Source: Thiotrichales bacterium | Lineage (GTDB): Bacteria; Pseudomonadota; Gammaproteobacteria; Thiomicrospirales; Thiomicrospiraceae | NCBI GenBank assembly: GCA_016936535.1 | Contig: JAFGXP010000003.1 | Location: 124,001 to 188,000 of the forward strand | Direction of reading: 5' to 3' | Length of the DNA: 64,000 bases | Shown here: in pieces, positions 44,685 through 54,129 of the stretch | Numbering within the stretch: the first letter of the stretch is position 1 | Layout of the letters: each line of letters starts with the position of its first letter | Notes under the pieces: generated by a model | What the model was told of the DNA's origin: nothing | What the model saw: the letters and a program-made list of their open reading frames with translations, nothing else | Databases searched by the model: none | Program-made: the position numbers and the translations under genes

Positions 44685-45221
44685 ATGTCACTTTGGAAAA
44701 AATTATCGCTGAGTACGCTTTATTGTGTTGGCTTGTTATTTGCCAGCAGCAGCCAAGCGGCACTTAAGGAAGGCGATTTTGCACCGTCTTTTCGCTTGAA
44801 CGACCAGCATCAACAAACCGTTAGCCTAGACGAACAGCGTGGCAAATGGGTGGTTCTGTATTTTTACCCAAAAAATGACACCCCCGGCTGCACCACCGAA
44901 GCCTGTAGCTTTCGCGATAACATCAACCAAATCATTGCCCAACAAGCGGTGATTCTGGGGGTCAGTGTCGATTCCAGTGCAAGCCATCGCGAGTTTGCAG
45001 AGAAGTACAAACTGCCTTTTAGTTTATTGGCCGACGAGAAAGCGGAGGTCGCTGCGCAATATGATGCGGTATTAAACCTAGGGGTAATTAAGTTTGCCCG
45101 TCGTCACAGTTTTATTATTAATCCAGAAGGCAAAATTGCGCGCATTTACCGCAATGTTGACCCTCAGCAGCACGTAGCAGAAATATTGAGTGATCTGCAA
45201 CGCCTGCAACAAGCGCAATAA
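44685..45221 (+). CDS. exported peroxiredoxin (PrxQ/Bcp type)
   Basis: The 178-residue protein has an N-terminal signal peptide (LSTLYCVGLLFASSSQAA) and then a PrxQ domain: FAPSFRLNDQHQQTVSLDEQRGKWVVLYFYPKNDTPGCTTEACSFRDN. The peroxidatic Cys and a second Cys five residues later (CTTEAC) suggest an intramolecular disulfide. Export to the periplasm is unusual for Bcp proteins, which are mostly cytoplasmic. TAGGAG precedes the ATG. It probably detoxifies lipid or organic peroxides with the light cluster and MsrA. Confidence 0.88.
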   Translation: MSLWKKLSLSTLYCVGLLFASSSQAALKEGDFAPSFRLNDQHQQTVSLDEQRGKWVVLYFYPKNDTPGCTTEACSFRDNINQIIAQQAVILGVSVDSSASHREFAEKYKLPFSLLADEKAEVAAQYDAVLNLGVIKFARRHSFIINPEGKIARIYRNVDPQQHVAEILSDLQRLQQAQ

Positions 45222-45235
45222 GGGAAGCATCCATC

Positions 45236-45784
45236 ATGTCCACTCTTTATTTAGCTGATATTGTCTTGGGAATGGGCTGCTTTTGGGGCGCAGAAAAACG
45301 GATGAGCCAAATTCCTGGCGTGCACGATGTGGAATCCGGTTATGCAAATGGCGAACGACCTATTACCGATTATCAAACGGTTTTAAGTGTTGAAAAAGCG
45401 CGCCAATTAGGCTTAAGCAATGAGCGTAATCACGCCGAAGTGGTTCGGGTGTATTTTGATCCGACGCAAGTCTCTTTGACAACCCTACTGGCACACTTTT
45501 GGGAAAACCATAATCCGACTCAGGGCGATCGACAAGGCAATGATGTTGGCAGTAATTATCGCAGCGCTATCTACTTTCAAACGCCAGAACAAGAAACGAT
45601 TGCCCATGAAACCCTTGCGCACTATCAACGCGCATTGAATGAGGCTGGCTGGGGGAAAATCACCACGGAGATTGCAGCACTGCATCACTATAATCGCGCT
45701 GAAGAGTACCATCAGGACTATCTGCAAAAACATCCGCAGGGGTATTGTGGACTCGGTGGCACTGGCGTTGCCTACCCGCGTTAA
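45236..45784 (+). CDS. msrA: peptide methionine sulfoxide reductase A
   Basis: MsrA repairs methionine-S-sulfoxide. The 182-residue protein has the catalytic GMGCFWGAEKRM, VESGYANGERPITDYQTV, HAEVVRVYFDP, NPTQGDRQGNDVGSNYRSAIYF and a C-terminal YCGLGGTGVAYPR with the resolving cysteine. It lacks a signal peptide and is probably cytoplasmic. It follows the exported peroxiredoxin gene after 14 bases and precedes the hybrid kinase gene by 54 bases. Confidence 0.93.
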   Translation: MSTLYLADIVLGMGCFWGAEKRMSQIPGVHDVESGYANGERPITDYQTVLSVEKARQLGLSNERNHAEVVRVYFDPTQVSLTTLLAHFWENHNPTQGDRQGNDVGSNYRSAIYFQTPEQETIAHETLAHYQRALNEAGWGKITTEIAALHHYNRAEEYHQDYLQKHPQGYCGLGGTGVAYPR

Positions 45785-45838
45785 CCCGATGGCTGTGGTA
45801 AAATTCGGTCCAATCACCCTCTTGCTGCCGAAGGAATC

Positions 45839-48800
45839 ATGCCGCAAACCCGTTCCCTCACTTGGAAAACCGGTCTACTGTTTTTCAGCCTACTAACGTT
45901 CGCGTTTGGCACGCTCTATAGCGTGCACCATCTGTTTTTTACGCATAGCGCTTTGGAGATGCTCAGCAAACAGGCGTTGGAGCAAATTCAGCAGAGCGAA
46001 AACCAGCTTCAACGGGTGGTACAAAAAGCCACTCGCTTGCATCAGGTCTTACACCAGAACCGACTTCTCAACCAGCTCACACCCAAAGAGAGTGCCGAGC
46101 AGGAATTGCAATCGCTCTTGCTCACCTTGGTGGACAGCAATCCACGGATTAAACATCTACGCTTGCTGGACGTACAAGGCCAAACGTTATTGCATTTACG
46201 CCGCCATCGTCCAGAAGCCAACCCATTCTTTGCCTTAGCGCAAAGTGAGCGCAATCCTTTAATACCGACTTTGGCGCAAAACCTTAATGAAAATGCCGTT
46301 TTAACGCGACTCAACTCGCAAGCGCAAACACTTGATGGCACAGAACAGCAGTGGCAACTGCAAACGTTGAGTCAGTGGCAGACGCATTCTTCAGAACTCA
46401 AAGGCTTTTTGCAAATCGACTGGTTTATTGAAGACTTACTCACCCCCCTACTCCACTCTCCCCTCTATCATGCTCAGCTATTGGAACTCACTCCCAACCT
46501 GCTGGCTGAGGCGCAAGAAAAAGGCCTGAGTGCGCAAACCATTTCCCTCTTAGAAGCCTTAGAGCAACGCACTCAGGTGCAGAACCAAGAGTGGATTGGC
46601 GTGCACTTTGCCCTTCCGATTACGCAAAAATTTGTTTTGATTTTGCAAATTTCGCCTCAGGCTTTGCCCAGTGTTGACCAGCAAAAAAATTGGCATTGGT
46701 TGTTCACTGCGGCCCTCAGCTTGGCGCTCCTGGTACTGGGTATCTGGTTAACCTTAAGCTTTATCTATCAGCAGTGGCGGCAATTGCAGCAATCGCGCTT
46801 ACAGTTTCAGCGCGCCCGGGCCCAAGCCCAAGTCGGACTCTGGCAGATGAATTTAACCCAACAGCAGCTGCATTTTGATTCAACCTTACAACAGCTTTGG
46901 CCATTTCTTCATCAAAAACCGACTCTGCCCTTAACCCTGCTGTTACAACTGCCGCCGACTCTCGCTAAAGCCTTCCAAAATTTAGCCAACCAGTTTGAAC
47001 AGGCGAACTTGGCAAGCGAAGGTCAATTCGAAATTGAATTGCAAGGCGTAATGCATCGGCAAATTTGGCAAATTCACTATCATTTTTCGGTAAACCTCAA
47101 TCTGCAACGGATCTGTCACGGTAGCGCTTACGAAATTACCGACCGCCAAGCCTTTCGACAACAGCTGCAAGAACAAGAAAATCGCTGGAAACTGGCCCTG
47201 CTAAACGACGGTGCCGGCTTTTGGGAATGGCAAATCAATACCGACCTGCTCAGCTTATCTCCTCCGCTGAGGGTTCTGTTGGACTTTGACGAGGGGCAAC
47301 CGCAATGCGAACGGCAAAAGTGGCTGCAACAAGTTCATCCAGAAGATCAAGGCCGATTGCGAAAACTCTATCATGCACTCTTGCAGGGAGAATTTAGCAG
47401 CTACCAAATTGACTACCGACTGCTCAATCCAAAAGCACCCAATTCGATACGCTGGTTGCACGAGCATGGACTGATTCTCGGTACCAACCCAGATCAACGA
47501 CCCACCCGAGTTATCGGCACGCTCAGCGACATCACCGAGCGCAAATTACATGAATTGACTGCGCAGCGCCTTACGCAAGAACAACAGATGCTGTTTAACA
47601 CCATCGACAGCATTTTAATCACCTGCGATCAAAACGGCATCATCACCCATTTCAATCGCGCGGCCGCTCAACAGCTTTTTTACTTTACCGATAAGGTCGT
47701 TGGCAAGTTAAGTCTAATGAGCCTATTACAAGCCAGGGACTTTATTGGCTATGCACAGAAATTTCGGTTAGAAATCAACGAAAACACGCCCCCCTTAAGC
47801 TTTAAAAGCCTACTCAAAATTATTGAGCGTCAACCGGTTCGTGCTTTTAACAGCCATTTACGCACGCGGGAAAACGGCACCATTCCGGTACTCTTGTCCT
47901 TGTTTATCAAACAAGACGAAAATCAGCAAGCGAATGGTTTGGTACTGAGCGCTACCGATTTACGGCCGCAACTTTTACTGCAAGAGCGACATGATGAGTT
48001 TGAAAATAAATACTACAACCTGTTTGAACAGTCATTAGATGGCATTTTACTGCTGGATGCAGTGAGCTTAGCGCTGGTTGAATTCAATCAAACGTTTTGC
48101 AAGATGCTCGATCTGGAACCACAGCAGGCACGCAGCCTGACACTTGCACAACTTGACAGCCCGATAAAAAGTAAAAGTTTGCGTCAACAACTCAAAAAAC
48201 TCACCAAAACCGATGCCATTTCTTTTGAAACGGTTTTGCTTAACCACCACGGCGATACCAAGGATTTTTTAGTCAAAATTCGACGCATTCAGGGCGCACA
48301 ACGTGAACTGCTGTATGTTATTTTGCACGACATCAGTGATTTCAAAGTGATTCAAAAACGGCTTGAGGAGCAGAGTTCTCGTTTAATCCAGGCACAAAGT
48401 CTCGGTAAACTTGGCAGTTGGAGCTATCAATTCGCCAGTCGAAAGATGCATTGGTCTCTAGAGATGTACACCATCTTTGAAAAAAACCCACTGGCCTATG
48501 AACCTAACTTTGATGACTTTTTCTTTTTTAGCCATCCGGATGAGCGTAAGAAGGTTCGTCAAACCTTTCATAAAGCCAAAAATGACAACCGATTATTTCA
48601 ACTGGAACATCGGATTCAAATGGCAGATGGTCGCAGTAAGCACATTTTAGAAAGAGCAACCTTTACCCGTAACGAACAAGGAGAGCTTCTGCAAGCTCAA
48701 GGAACCGTGCAAGATATCAGCACGATTAAACAACTACAAGAAGAGCTGATACAAGCGAAAGTGACTGCCGAAAAGGCCAACCGAGCAAAGAGTTATTTCT

Positions 48801-50668
48801 TAGCCAATATGTCACACGAAATTCGTACGCCTCTCAACGGCATTATCGGCTTGAATCAGTTATTACAGCGCACACCACTGAATCCCATCCAGCAAGAATA
48901 CGTGGAAAAATCGGCTCGAACCTCTAAAGCATTGATGAATCTTTTGAATGACATCCTTGACTACACCAAAGTCGAAGCGGGCAAAGTTCAGCTGGAGGCC
49001 ACCGATTTTACCTTGAGTGATTTACTCGATAACCTGGCCGACCTTTTCTCAATTGAAGCCGAAAATAAAGCGCTGGAACTGGTTTTTTTGGTCGAACCCA
49101 GCCTACCAGATCGCTGGATTGGCGACCCTTTACGTCTCTCGCAGATTTTTAATAACTTGCTGGGCAATGCACTGAAATTCACCGCAAACGGCGAAATCAA
49201 GCTGGAAATTCGCTCGCGTGCGCAACATGAAAAAGTGTGGATGATCGAAGCAACCATCAGCGACACCGGCATCGGGATTGCCCCTGAACATCGCTCTAAA
49301 CTCTTTAAGCCTTTTTCACAAGCCGAAACCTCCAACACCCGAAAATATGGTGGTACCGGCCTAGGCCTGACTATCAGTAAACAATTGGTCGAACAAATGG
49401 GGGGAGAAATCTGGCTTGATGAGGATTATCAAGCCGGCTGCCGCTTTGGGTTTACGGTGGCGCTACAGACCCCACCTCCGCTCAAATCAACGACTAAACC
49501 TTTGGCAAAACCTTTGACAAAATCTATGGTACTTGCTTGGTTGACACGCACTGACGAGGCCGAAAATTTAGCGGCCGTACTGGCCCGTGCCAATCTGGAA
49601 TTACAATTTTGCAATACCTACTCTGAGTGTCAAAAACGATTGCAATCCGATTTCTTTCAAGCCGTGCTCCTAGAGCCGATTTCGCTTAGCAATGATGAGT
49701 TGGAAATTTTGGTTGCTTTATGCCCGCCCTACACTTCACTATTTCTGATTGGCAAACCCCGTCTTGATGCGGGAGGGGAAGTCTCGCTGACGTTACAACC
49801 CCATGTGCACTCGATTCGAAAACCCTTAATCAGTCAAAAACTGTGTCAAGCCATCCTCGAACCCCTTCGGCTTGAAAAAAACCCTACCAAAGCATTTCCG
49901 CAATTTAAAGGACGAGTTTTAGTGGTTGAAGACAATGCAATTAATCGCTTTGTCGTACGGGATTTTCTAGAGCAATTTGGCCTTGAAGTGCAAGAAGCCG
50001 AAAATGGTGAGGAAGCCGTACGCCTCGCTAAAACCCAGACCCACGCCTTAATCCTTATGGATCTACAGATGCCGGTTATGGACGGTTTTGAAGCGGCGCG
50101 CACCATTCGGGAGTTTGATGCCGACACACCGATTATTGCCTTGAGTGCCGCCGTGATGGAGAGCGATTTGGCGGTATGTGAAGCCGCTGGCATGAATGAA
50201 CACCTGAGTAAACCGCTGACTTTGCAAAAACTAGAACCTCTACTCAGCCGCTACCTTGCAGCTGATGCACCTAACGCGCCCACCACAATCGAAAAAAATG
50301 AACTTGAAAAAATATCGAACGAAAAAATAGACTATGAAACCTTGCCTTTGATTGATTACAACGCGCTTCAGGAGCGCTACCCATCTTCCAGCACCCGTCA
50401 AAACTTATTAGAACAACTGCAGCAAAGTTACCAAGACTTCACGACTCATCATGCCGCACTCGCCAGCGATTCTGCAGAGTTTGATCGTGAAATCCATACT
50501 TTAAAAGGTGTATGTGCGGTTTTGGCACTGACTCAACTCAATGCCATCGTACAAGCCTTCTACCTTGCCAAAACCCCAACCGAAAAAAATCGGCTTCGTC
50601 CTCTACTGGAACAAAGCCTTGTCCAAACGCTTAAACAAAGCGCCTGCCCCTTGCCAGAAATACATTAG
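45839..50668 (+). CDS. hybrid histidine kinase with several PAS domains, two receivers and HPt
   Basis: The 1609-residue protein has membrane helices near residues 9-31 and 285-308 around a periplasmic sensor rich in Gln and Leu. Several PAS-type domains follow (including [39 protein letters not shown]). The kinase has the phospho-His in [11 protein letters not shown] (about 992) and [22 protein letters not shown] poorly conserved receiver-like region comes next, then a true receiver ([13 protein letters not shown], Asp about 1408 in [11 protein letters not shown]) and an HPt domain ([10 protein letters not shown], His about 1553). It is a phosphorelay in one chain; no dedicated response regulator is adjacent. 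AAGGAA precedes the ATG. Confidence 0.92.
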   Translation: MPQTRSLTWKTGLLFFSLLTFAFGTLYSVHHLFFTHSALEMLSKQALEQIQQSENQLQRVVQKATRLHQVLHQNRLLNQLTPKESAEQELQSLLLTLVDSNPRIKHLRLLDVQGQTLLHLRRHRPEANPFFALAQSERNPLIPTLAQNLNENAVLTRLNSQAQTLDGTEQQWQLQTLSQWQTHSSELKGFLQIDWFIEDLLTPLLHSPLYHAQLLELTPNLLAEAQEKGLSAQTISLLEALEQRTQVQNQEWIGVHFALPITQKFVLILQISPQALPSVDQQKNWHWLFTAALSLALLVLGIWLTLSFIYQQWRQLQQSRLQFQRARAQAQVGLWQMNLTQQQLHFDSTLQQLWPFLHQKPTLPLTLLLQLPPTLAKAFQNLANQFEQANLASEGQFEIELQGVMHRQIWQIHYHFSVNLNLQRICHGSAYEITDRQAFRQQLQEQENRWKLALLNDGAGFWEWQINTDLLSLSPPLRVLLDFDEGQPQCERQKWLQQVHPEDQGRLRKLYHALLQGEFSSYQIDYRLLNPKAPNSIRWLHEHGLILGTNPDQRPTRVIGTLSDITERKLHELTAQRLTQEQQMLFNTIDSILITCDQNGIITHFNRAAAQQLFYFTDKVVGKLSLMSLLQARDFIGYAQKFRLEINENTPPLSFKSLLKIIERQPVRAFNSHLRTRENGTIPVLLSLFIKQDENQQANGLVLSATDLRPQLLLQERHDEFENKYYNLFEQSLDGILLLDAVSLALVEFNQTFCKMLDLEPQQARSLTLAQLDSPIKSKSLRQQLKKLTKTDAISFETVLLNHHGDTKDFLVKIRRIQGAQRELLYVILHDISDFKVIQKRLEEQSSRLIQAQSLGKLGSWSYQFASRKMHWSLEMYTIFEKNPLAYEPNFDDFFFFSHPDERKKVRQTFHKAKNDNRLFQLEHRIQMADGRSKHILERATFTRNEQGELLQAQGTVQDISTIKQLQEELIQAKVTAEKANRAKSYFLANMSHEIRTPLNGIIGLNQLLQRTPLNPIQQEYVEKSARTSKALMNLLNDILDYTKVEAGKVQLEATDFTLSDLLDNLADLFSIEAENKALELVFLVEPSLPDRWIGDPLRLSQIFNNLLGNALKFTANGEIKLEIRSRAQHEKVWMIEATISDTGIGIAPEHRSKLFKPFSQAETSNTRKYGGTGLGLTISKQLVEQMGGEIWLDEDYQAGCRFGFTVALQTPPPLKSTTKPLAKPLTKSMVLAWLTRTDEAENLAAVLARANLELQFCNTYSECQKRLQSDFFQAVLLEPISLSNDELEILVALCPPYTSLFLIGKPRLDAGGEVSLTLQPHVHSIRKPLISQKLCQAILEPLRLEKNPTKAFPQFKGRVLVVEDNAINRFVVRDFLEQFGLEVQEAENGEEAVRLAKTQTHALILMDLQMPVMDGFEAARTIREFDADTPIIALSAAVMESDLAVCEAAGMNEHLSKPLTLQKLEPLLSRYLAADAPNAPTTIEKNELEKISNEKIDYETLPLIDYNALQERYPSSSTRQNLLEQLQQSYQDFTTHHAALASDSAEFDREIHTLKGVCAVLALTQLNAIVQAFYLAKTPTEKNRLRPLLEQSLVQTLKQSACPLPEIH

Positions 50669-50774
50669 ACAACTCACCTTTTACCCCGAACAAATCATGA
50701 GCGTCGCTGTCTTAATCCATCTCGTTCTAATCAGCATTTCGAAAACCAAACCCCAGAAAATGCCAAACTCAGAA

Positions 50775-50799
50775 CAAAAAAAACCCGTCATAAGACGGG
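50775..50799 (-). terminator. hairpin with T run on the minus strand
   Basis: CCCGTC (50784-50789) and GACGGG (50794-50799) with loop ATAA. Read on the minus strand the stem is followed by at least eight T residues, so it would end a leftward transcript starting within 50.8-51.2 kb. No gene is seen there, which may mean a small RNA or a stray terminator. Confidence 0.45.
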
Positions 50800-51089
50800 C
50801 AATCAAAATATACGAAGCATAATAAACAATGAACTTTTCTAGCTACTTAAAACAAGTTAAAGAAATTGTTTACGGTCTTTATTTTAAGTATGTCACTTTC
50901 AAAAGCAACAAAAAACAGAAAATTATTAATGCTTTTTTTTCACTATATAAAATCGTAATAAGCAATAATGCATTATAATTAACTAAATGAATACTTTTAT
51001 ACACAATAAAACAAATTAGTGGTATTTTATGTTCTATTTTTCCTTTTGATTAAAAAATAATCCATCTTTTTTGCCCAGTAAGCTTGCCT

Positions 51090-51113
51090 TACCCTAGGTT
51101 TTGGGGTATTTTT
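51090..51113 (+). terminator. terminator-like hairpin
   Basis: TACCCTA (51090-51096) pairs with TGGGGTA (51102-51108) around a five-base loop and runs into TTTTT. It is the first credible stop signal after the hybrid kinase gene, 420 bases downstream, or may end an unseen small RNA. Confidence 0.5.
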
Positions 51114-51234
51114 GTCTTCAGCTTCTATAGAAAATTGCAAATTTTCACGTCAACTTATGCGATGACGGCAAAGCAAAGTTATTTTTTTACACTTTTAGCG
51201 CAAAGCGTTAATCCCTTAAATTCTAGGAGTCATC

Positions 51235-52263
51235 ATGCTTGTATCTCTATTGGGTCTAGAAACCCCACCAGCATCAGAATTCAACTCTGACGACGGCGTT
51301 GCTGCGATCGTTGGAACCCTTAAAAAACTGCCACTTATTGGTGATACCGTTGGTCCACTGATCAATACCTTGCACGGCCTTCCCCTTGTTGGTGAAGACA
51401 TTAAATTTGTTACCTCTACACTTCACTCGGTTTTACCAGGTGGAACTCTAATCAATGACGTGGTCGAAACGGTTACCAGCCTGCCAGTGGTAGGTGATGT
51501 ACTAAGCCTTGTTGAAACCCTTGATAACAACCTATTAGGGGGTATCACTGGACCAGGCGGTCTAGTTCCAAGCCTCTTAGCACCGGATGGATTAGTTGGC
51601 GGTCTATTAGGTACCGTTGGTGGTCTCGTCAACAATCTTCCTATCGTTGGCGACCTATTGGGCGGCGGTGAAGGTGGCGATGGTCTATTGGGCGGCTTGC
51701 TCGGTGGCGAAGGCGGTTTACTCGGTGGCTTACTCGGCGGTGAGGGTGGTTTGCTTGGCGGCTTGTTAGGCGGTGGAGAAGGCGGGCTTTTGGGCGGCCT
51801 ACCGATCGTTGGCAACTTGTTGGGCAGTGATGGTTTAGTTGGCGGACTACTCAGCGAAGATGGCGTAGTTGGCGGTGTTTTAAGCACCCTGATTGGTGAA
51901 AATGGTGTTGTTACTGGATTGGTCGGTACCGTTACCGGTCTGCTGGATAATCTACCAATTGTTGGCGACCTATTGGGTGGCGACGGCCTATTAGGCGGGC
52001 TACTTGGTGGTGGCGGTCTATTAGGCGGCTTATTGGGTGGCGGCGAAGGTGGTCTTCTAAACCTTGGCGATCTTTTAGGTGGTGATGACGGCGGTTTATT
52101 AGGTGGTTTGCTAGGCGGTGGTTCTGCAGATACGTCTGTTGACGTTTCCGCATCGGCTTCTGCTTCTACCGGTTCAAGCGGCTTGTTAGGTGGCTTGTTG
52201 GGTGGCGACGGCCTACTTGGCGGCTTGTTAGGCGGCGATGGCCTATTAGGTGGCCTTTTGTAA
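51235..52263 (+). CDS. Gly/Leu-rich repeat protein of unknown function
   Basis: The 342-residue protein has two repeat types. The first 220 residues hold six copies of LP(L/I/V)(I/V)G(D/E/N), for example LPLIGD and LPIVGD, about 20-60 residues apart. From about residue 140 onward blocks of GLLGG joined by G, D or E repeat many times. A Ser/Ala linker (VDVSASASAS) precedes the end, which is again LLGGLL. There is no signal peptide, no Cys and few Lys. It could be a secreted or surface matrix protein, a pore-like assembly, or a scaffold. AGGAG before ATG 51235 and a strong terminator behind it show it is a genuine single gene. Confidence 0.75.
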   Translation: MLVSLLGLETPPASEFNSDDGVAAIVGTLKKLPLIGDTVGPLINTLHGLPLVGEDIKFVTSTLHSVLPGGTLINDVVETVTSLPVVGDVLSLVETLDNNLLGGITGPGGLVPSLLAPDGLVGGLLGTVGGLVNNLPIVGDLLGGGEGGDGLLGGLLGGEGGLLGGLLGGEGGLLGGLLGGGEGGLLGGLPIVGNLLGSDGLVGGLLSEDGVVGGVLSTLIGENGVVTGLVGTVTGLLDNLPIVGDLLGGDGLLGGLLGGGGLLGGLLGGGEGGLLNLGDLLGGDDGGLLGGLLGGGSADTSVDVSASASASTGSSGLLGGLLGGDGLLGGLLGGDGLLGGLL

Positions 52264-52290
52264 GCCATTTATCTCCCTAGGTGTGAGATC

Positions 52291-52320
52291 AAAAAGCGAG
52301 CCCTTAAAGCTCGCTTTTTT
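52291..52320 (+). terminator. terminator of the Gly/Leu repeat gene
   Basis: AAAAAGCGAGC (52291-52301) pairs with GCTCGCTTTTT (52309-52319) around a seven-base loop, followed by more T. The A/T arms make it bidirectional. Confidence 0.85.
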
Positions 52321-52487
52321 TGTTTGAAAGCACCAAAACCATCGTTATTCAATGCCGCATTAACCCAATTAAAAGTACTTCTAAAAACACTTTCCACCCG
52401 CAAGCGCTTATACACCCATTCAGAATCGAGTACAATCGAAAATGCTTTTAACCCAATCCAAACGGATGCCACTCGGGAGATAAATTG

Positions 52488-53144
52488 ATGCGTTTTTTCC
52501 TCAACTTAGCGACCTATATCGGCTATTTGAGTTTGAGCTTATTTACCAGCCAAACCGTTTATGCTCAGGCGACAAATTCGCATTCGCCTGAATTACAACG
52601 CTATGCGCTCTGCGCTGCGCTCAGTTCAAATACCCAAAAAAATGAATTTAGCCAAGCACTTATCCAAGTCTTACAAACCGCTAAAATCGCGCCAAATTCA
52701 GCCCAAGCGAAACAACAGGCAGAGCAGAGAATACAGGTTTTAGAGCAAACATTTTCAGTCTACCCTCTGACCAGTAAACAAAAACTGTTCAATAGGCTTT
52801 GTCTTGATCTTCAAAAGCCAATTGATCAAAACTTTGCAGGCTTGAAGATCGAAGAGATGCCCGTCGCAATACAAGAAAAAATTTCACTGATTGCTGAATG
52901 TGCCCTGCTTTCGGAACGTAACGACCTAGCCGCTCAAGCAAAACAACTGACTGCGGCAAATGCATTAATTGTTATCGCGGCTGGGATTAACGGCAAAAAT
53001 CAAGCTTTAATCGAACTCAAGCAAGTACATCAGTCACTTAACGAAACTTTCGGAAAATTGACGCCTGAACAATTACAGCAGCGTTTTACCCGTAGCTGCA
53101 ACGAAGTACAAGCCCTGCAAAACAAACAAAAGCCTAAGGAATAA
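52488..53144 (+). CDS. exported protein of unknown function
   Basis: The 218-residue protein has a signal peptide (MRFFLNLATYIGYLSLSLFTSQTVYAQA) and a mature part that is mostly helical. Four cysteines sit in similar settings (YALCAAL, NRLCLDL, IAECALL, TRSCNEV), which suggests two disulfides and perhaps two repeats of a helical unit, each near 100 residues. GGGAG precedes ATG 52488. It is followed after four bases by a small membrane protein. I do not recognise the family. Confidence 0.65.
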   Translation: MRFFLNLATYIGYLSLSLFTSQTVYAQATNSHSPELQRYALCAALSSNTQKNEFSQALIQVLQTAKIAPNSAQAKQQAEQRIQVLEQTFSVYPLTSKQKLFNRLCLDLQKPIDQNFAGLKIEEMPVAIQEKISLIAECALLSERNDLAAQAKQLTAANALIVIAAGINGKNQALIELKQVHQSLNETFGKLTPEQLQQRFTRSCNEVQALQNKQKPKE

Positions 53145-53148
53145 GAGC

Positions 53149-53391
53149 ATGGACATTTGGAGCAAAATTTTTTGGCAGGGTGGACTCGGTTTGGCCATTA
53201 TTGTTTTTGGTGTGGCAATCAGTGCCTTGCTAAATGCCGAAAATGGGCAATTGAATGTGGAGAACCTTGAGCACTTAAGCGGCACTTATAGTGCCCTGTT
53301 CTCAACGCTTCAATTTGTGATGTATCCATGGCTGGCCCTAGGCGTTTTTCTTATTATTCGCTTTATTCGCCGTCGTCTGATTTCAAACTAA
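53149..53391 (+). CDS. small two-helix membrane protein
   Basis: The 80-residue protein has hydrophobic helices near residues 8-25 (FWQGGLGLAIIVFGVAISALL) and 55-73 (FVMYPWLALGVFLIIRFI), with the basic end RRRLISN suggesting the C terminus faces the cytoplasm. No family is recognised. It is four bases downstream of the exported protein gene, so the pair may act together at the inner membrane. Confidence 0.6.
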   Translation: MDIWSKIFWQGGLGLAIIVFGVAISALLNAENGQLNVENLEHLSGTYSALFSTLQFVMYPWLALGVFLIIRFIRRRLISN

Positions 53392-53703
53392 TGCCCTCTA
53401 TTTTTGCATCTTAAGGTGTTGCATTTTCATCACAAAAAACTAATTTTAAATAAGCATTAAGCCTCACTACGCCCATGCCCGCCCCACCTTGCAGGCCCAA
53501 GCCATATATATGCACCCGCTCTAGTTCGCATCCGATGAAACTTAATATTTAGCGAATTACAAAAGTCATTCATCAAGGCAAAGCAGGTCTCTACTCCCCT
53601 CAACATCGATTTATTTAGGGCTTTCTTAGCGCCTATTTTGCTTTTTTTCTGGTCATTGACTGGATACCTTTGAGCTCATCCCGACTCAAGGCAATCAATA
53701 AGC

Positions 53704-53753
53704 TTGAACATCCGTGTAAAAAACCTATACAAAAAACCATTTTCTTATACAAT
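53704..53753 (+). promoter_or_regulatory. TnTACA repeats over a promoter in the gene-free region
   Basis: TGTAAA (53715-53720, one mismatch), TATACA (53726-53731) and TATACA (53746-53751) have the same orientation with steps of 11 and 20 bp, close to the amine oxidase promoter pattern. TTGAAC at 53704-53709 with TATACA 16 bases later would be the promoter. The block CCTATACAAAAAA resembles CCTTTACAAAAAA at the amine oxidase promoter. Confidence 0.55.
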
Positions 53754-53916
53754 AATTAATGCACTGATGATCGTACTTAACGACAATTCAGTTCAATCGC
53801 GGGGTTTGAACGAAAAGCGTATATCGGTACTTTAAATGCCTATTCAACGCAAGTTGCTCCGCTTGTAACCAGAGAAAGATTCGCGTTGAAAACGCGTCAC
53901 CATTAACGCTTTTTTT
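53738..53916 (+). ncRNA. candidate small RNA under the TnTACA promoter
   Basis: A transcript from the -10 at 53726 would start near 53738 and could end at GCGTTGA/TTAACGC (53883-53889 with 53903-53909) followed by seven T. Inside are GTTCAA/TTGAAC (53791-53796 with 53806-53811) and CGCGTT/AACGCG (53882-53887 with 53891-53896). A 22-codon reading frame (53767-53835) lacks a ribosome site. Its length and ends are inferred only. Confidence 0.3.
53883..53916 (+). terminator. Rho-independent terminator of the candidate small RNA
   Basis: GCGTTGA and TTAACGC pair (one G-T pair) and are followed by TTTTTTT at 53910-53916. An alternative 6-bp stem CGCGTT/AACGCG lies within. Confidence 0.5.
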
Positions 53917-54104
53917 GTAAGCCCAATTCACCCCCGTTGATTCATGCAAAAAATGCAACAATCAACCTGTAATTCAAGAATAAAAAACCAAAGGGATTTA
54001 TTTTTTCTATCATCACGATAGTTAAATCAAAAAATCAAGTATTTTTTTGGCCATTTTCTTGTTTTATAAAAAAAGATTATATAATATACGCCTCATAAAG
54101 AGCC

Positions 54105-54129
54105 CTTTCTTGCAGTATCTGCAAGAAAG
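54105..54129. repeat. perfect 11-bp inverted repeat downstream of a TATAAT
   Basis: CTTTCTTGCAG (54105-54115) and CTGCAAGAAAG (54119-54129) with a three-base loop, followed by TCTTTTC. It begins about 13 bases after the start site predicted from TATAAT at 54080-54085, so it may end or slow transcription toward the HTH gene, or be an operator. Confidence 0.55.

Larger units (their letters stand above)
50669..51234. other. AT-rich intergenic region without a clear gene
   Basis: These 566 bases have low GC and no credible ORF. They contain two hairpins listed separately, a perfect TATAAT at 50974-50979 without a good -35, and a single TATACA at 50998-51003 with no partner at 11 bp. AGGAG at the end belongs to the Gly/Leu repeat gene. 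Confidence 0.55.

Noticed and set aside
50998-51003. TATACA near the Gly/Leu repeat gene
   Set aside because: Single copy without a second TnTACA at 11 or 22 bp in AT-rich DNA; expected by chance.
51423-52268. 281-residue Pro-rich ORF on the minus strand
   Set aside because: It is the reverse reading of the Gly/Leu repeat gene (GGN codons become NCC). The plus-strand frame has AGGAG, a sensible start and a terminator.
53791-53811. tRNA-like T arm (GTTCAA...TTGAAC)
   Set aside because: No acceptor, D or anticodon arms fit around it; it is a simple hairpin.
53767-53835. 22-codon ORF in the candidate small RNA
   Set aside because: No Shine-Dalgarno and no recognisable peptide; could be a chance frame.
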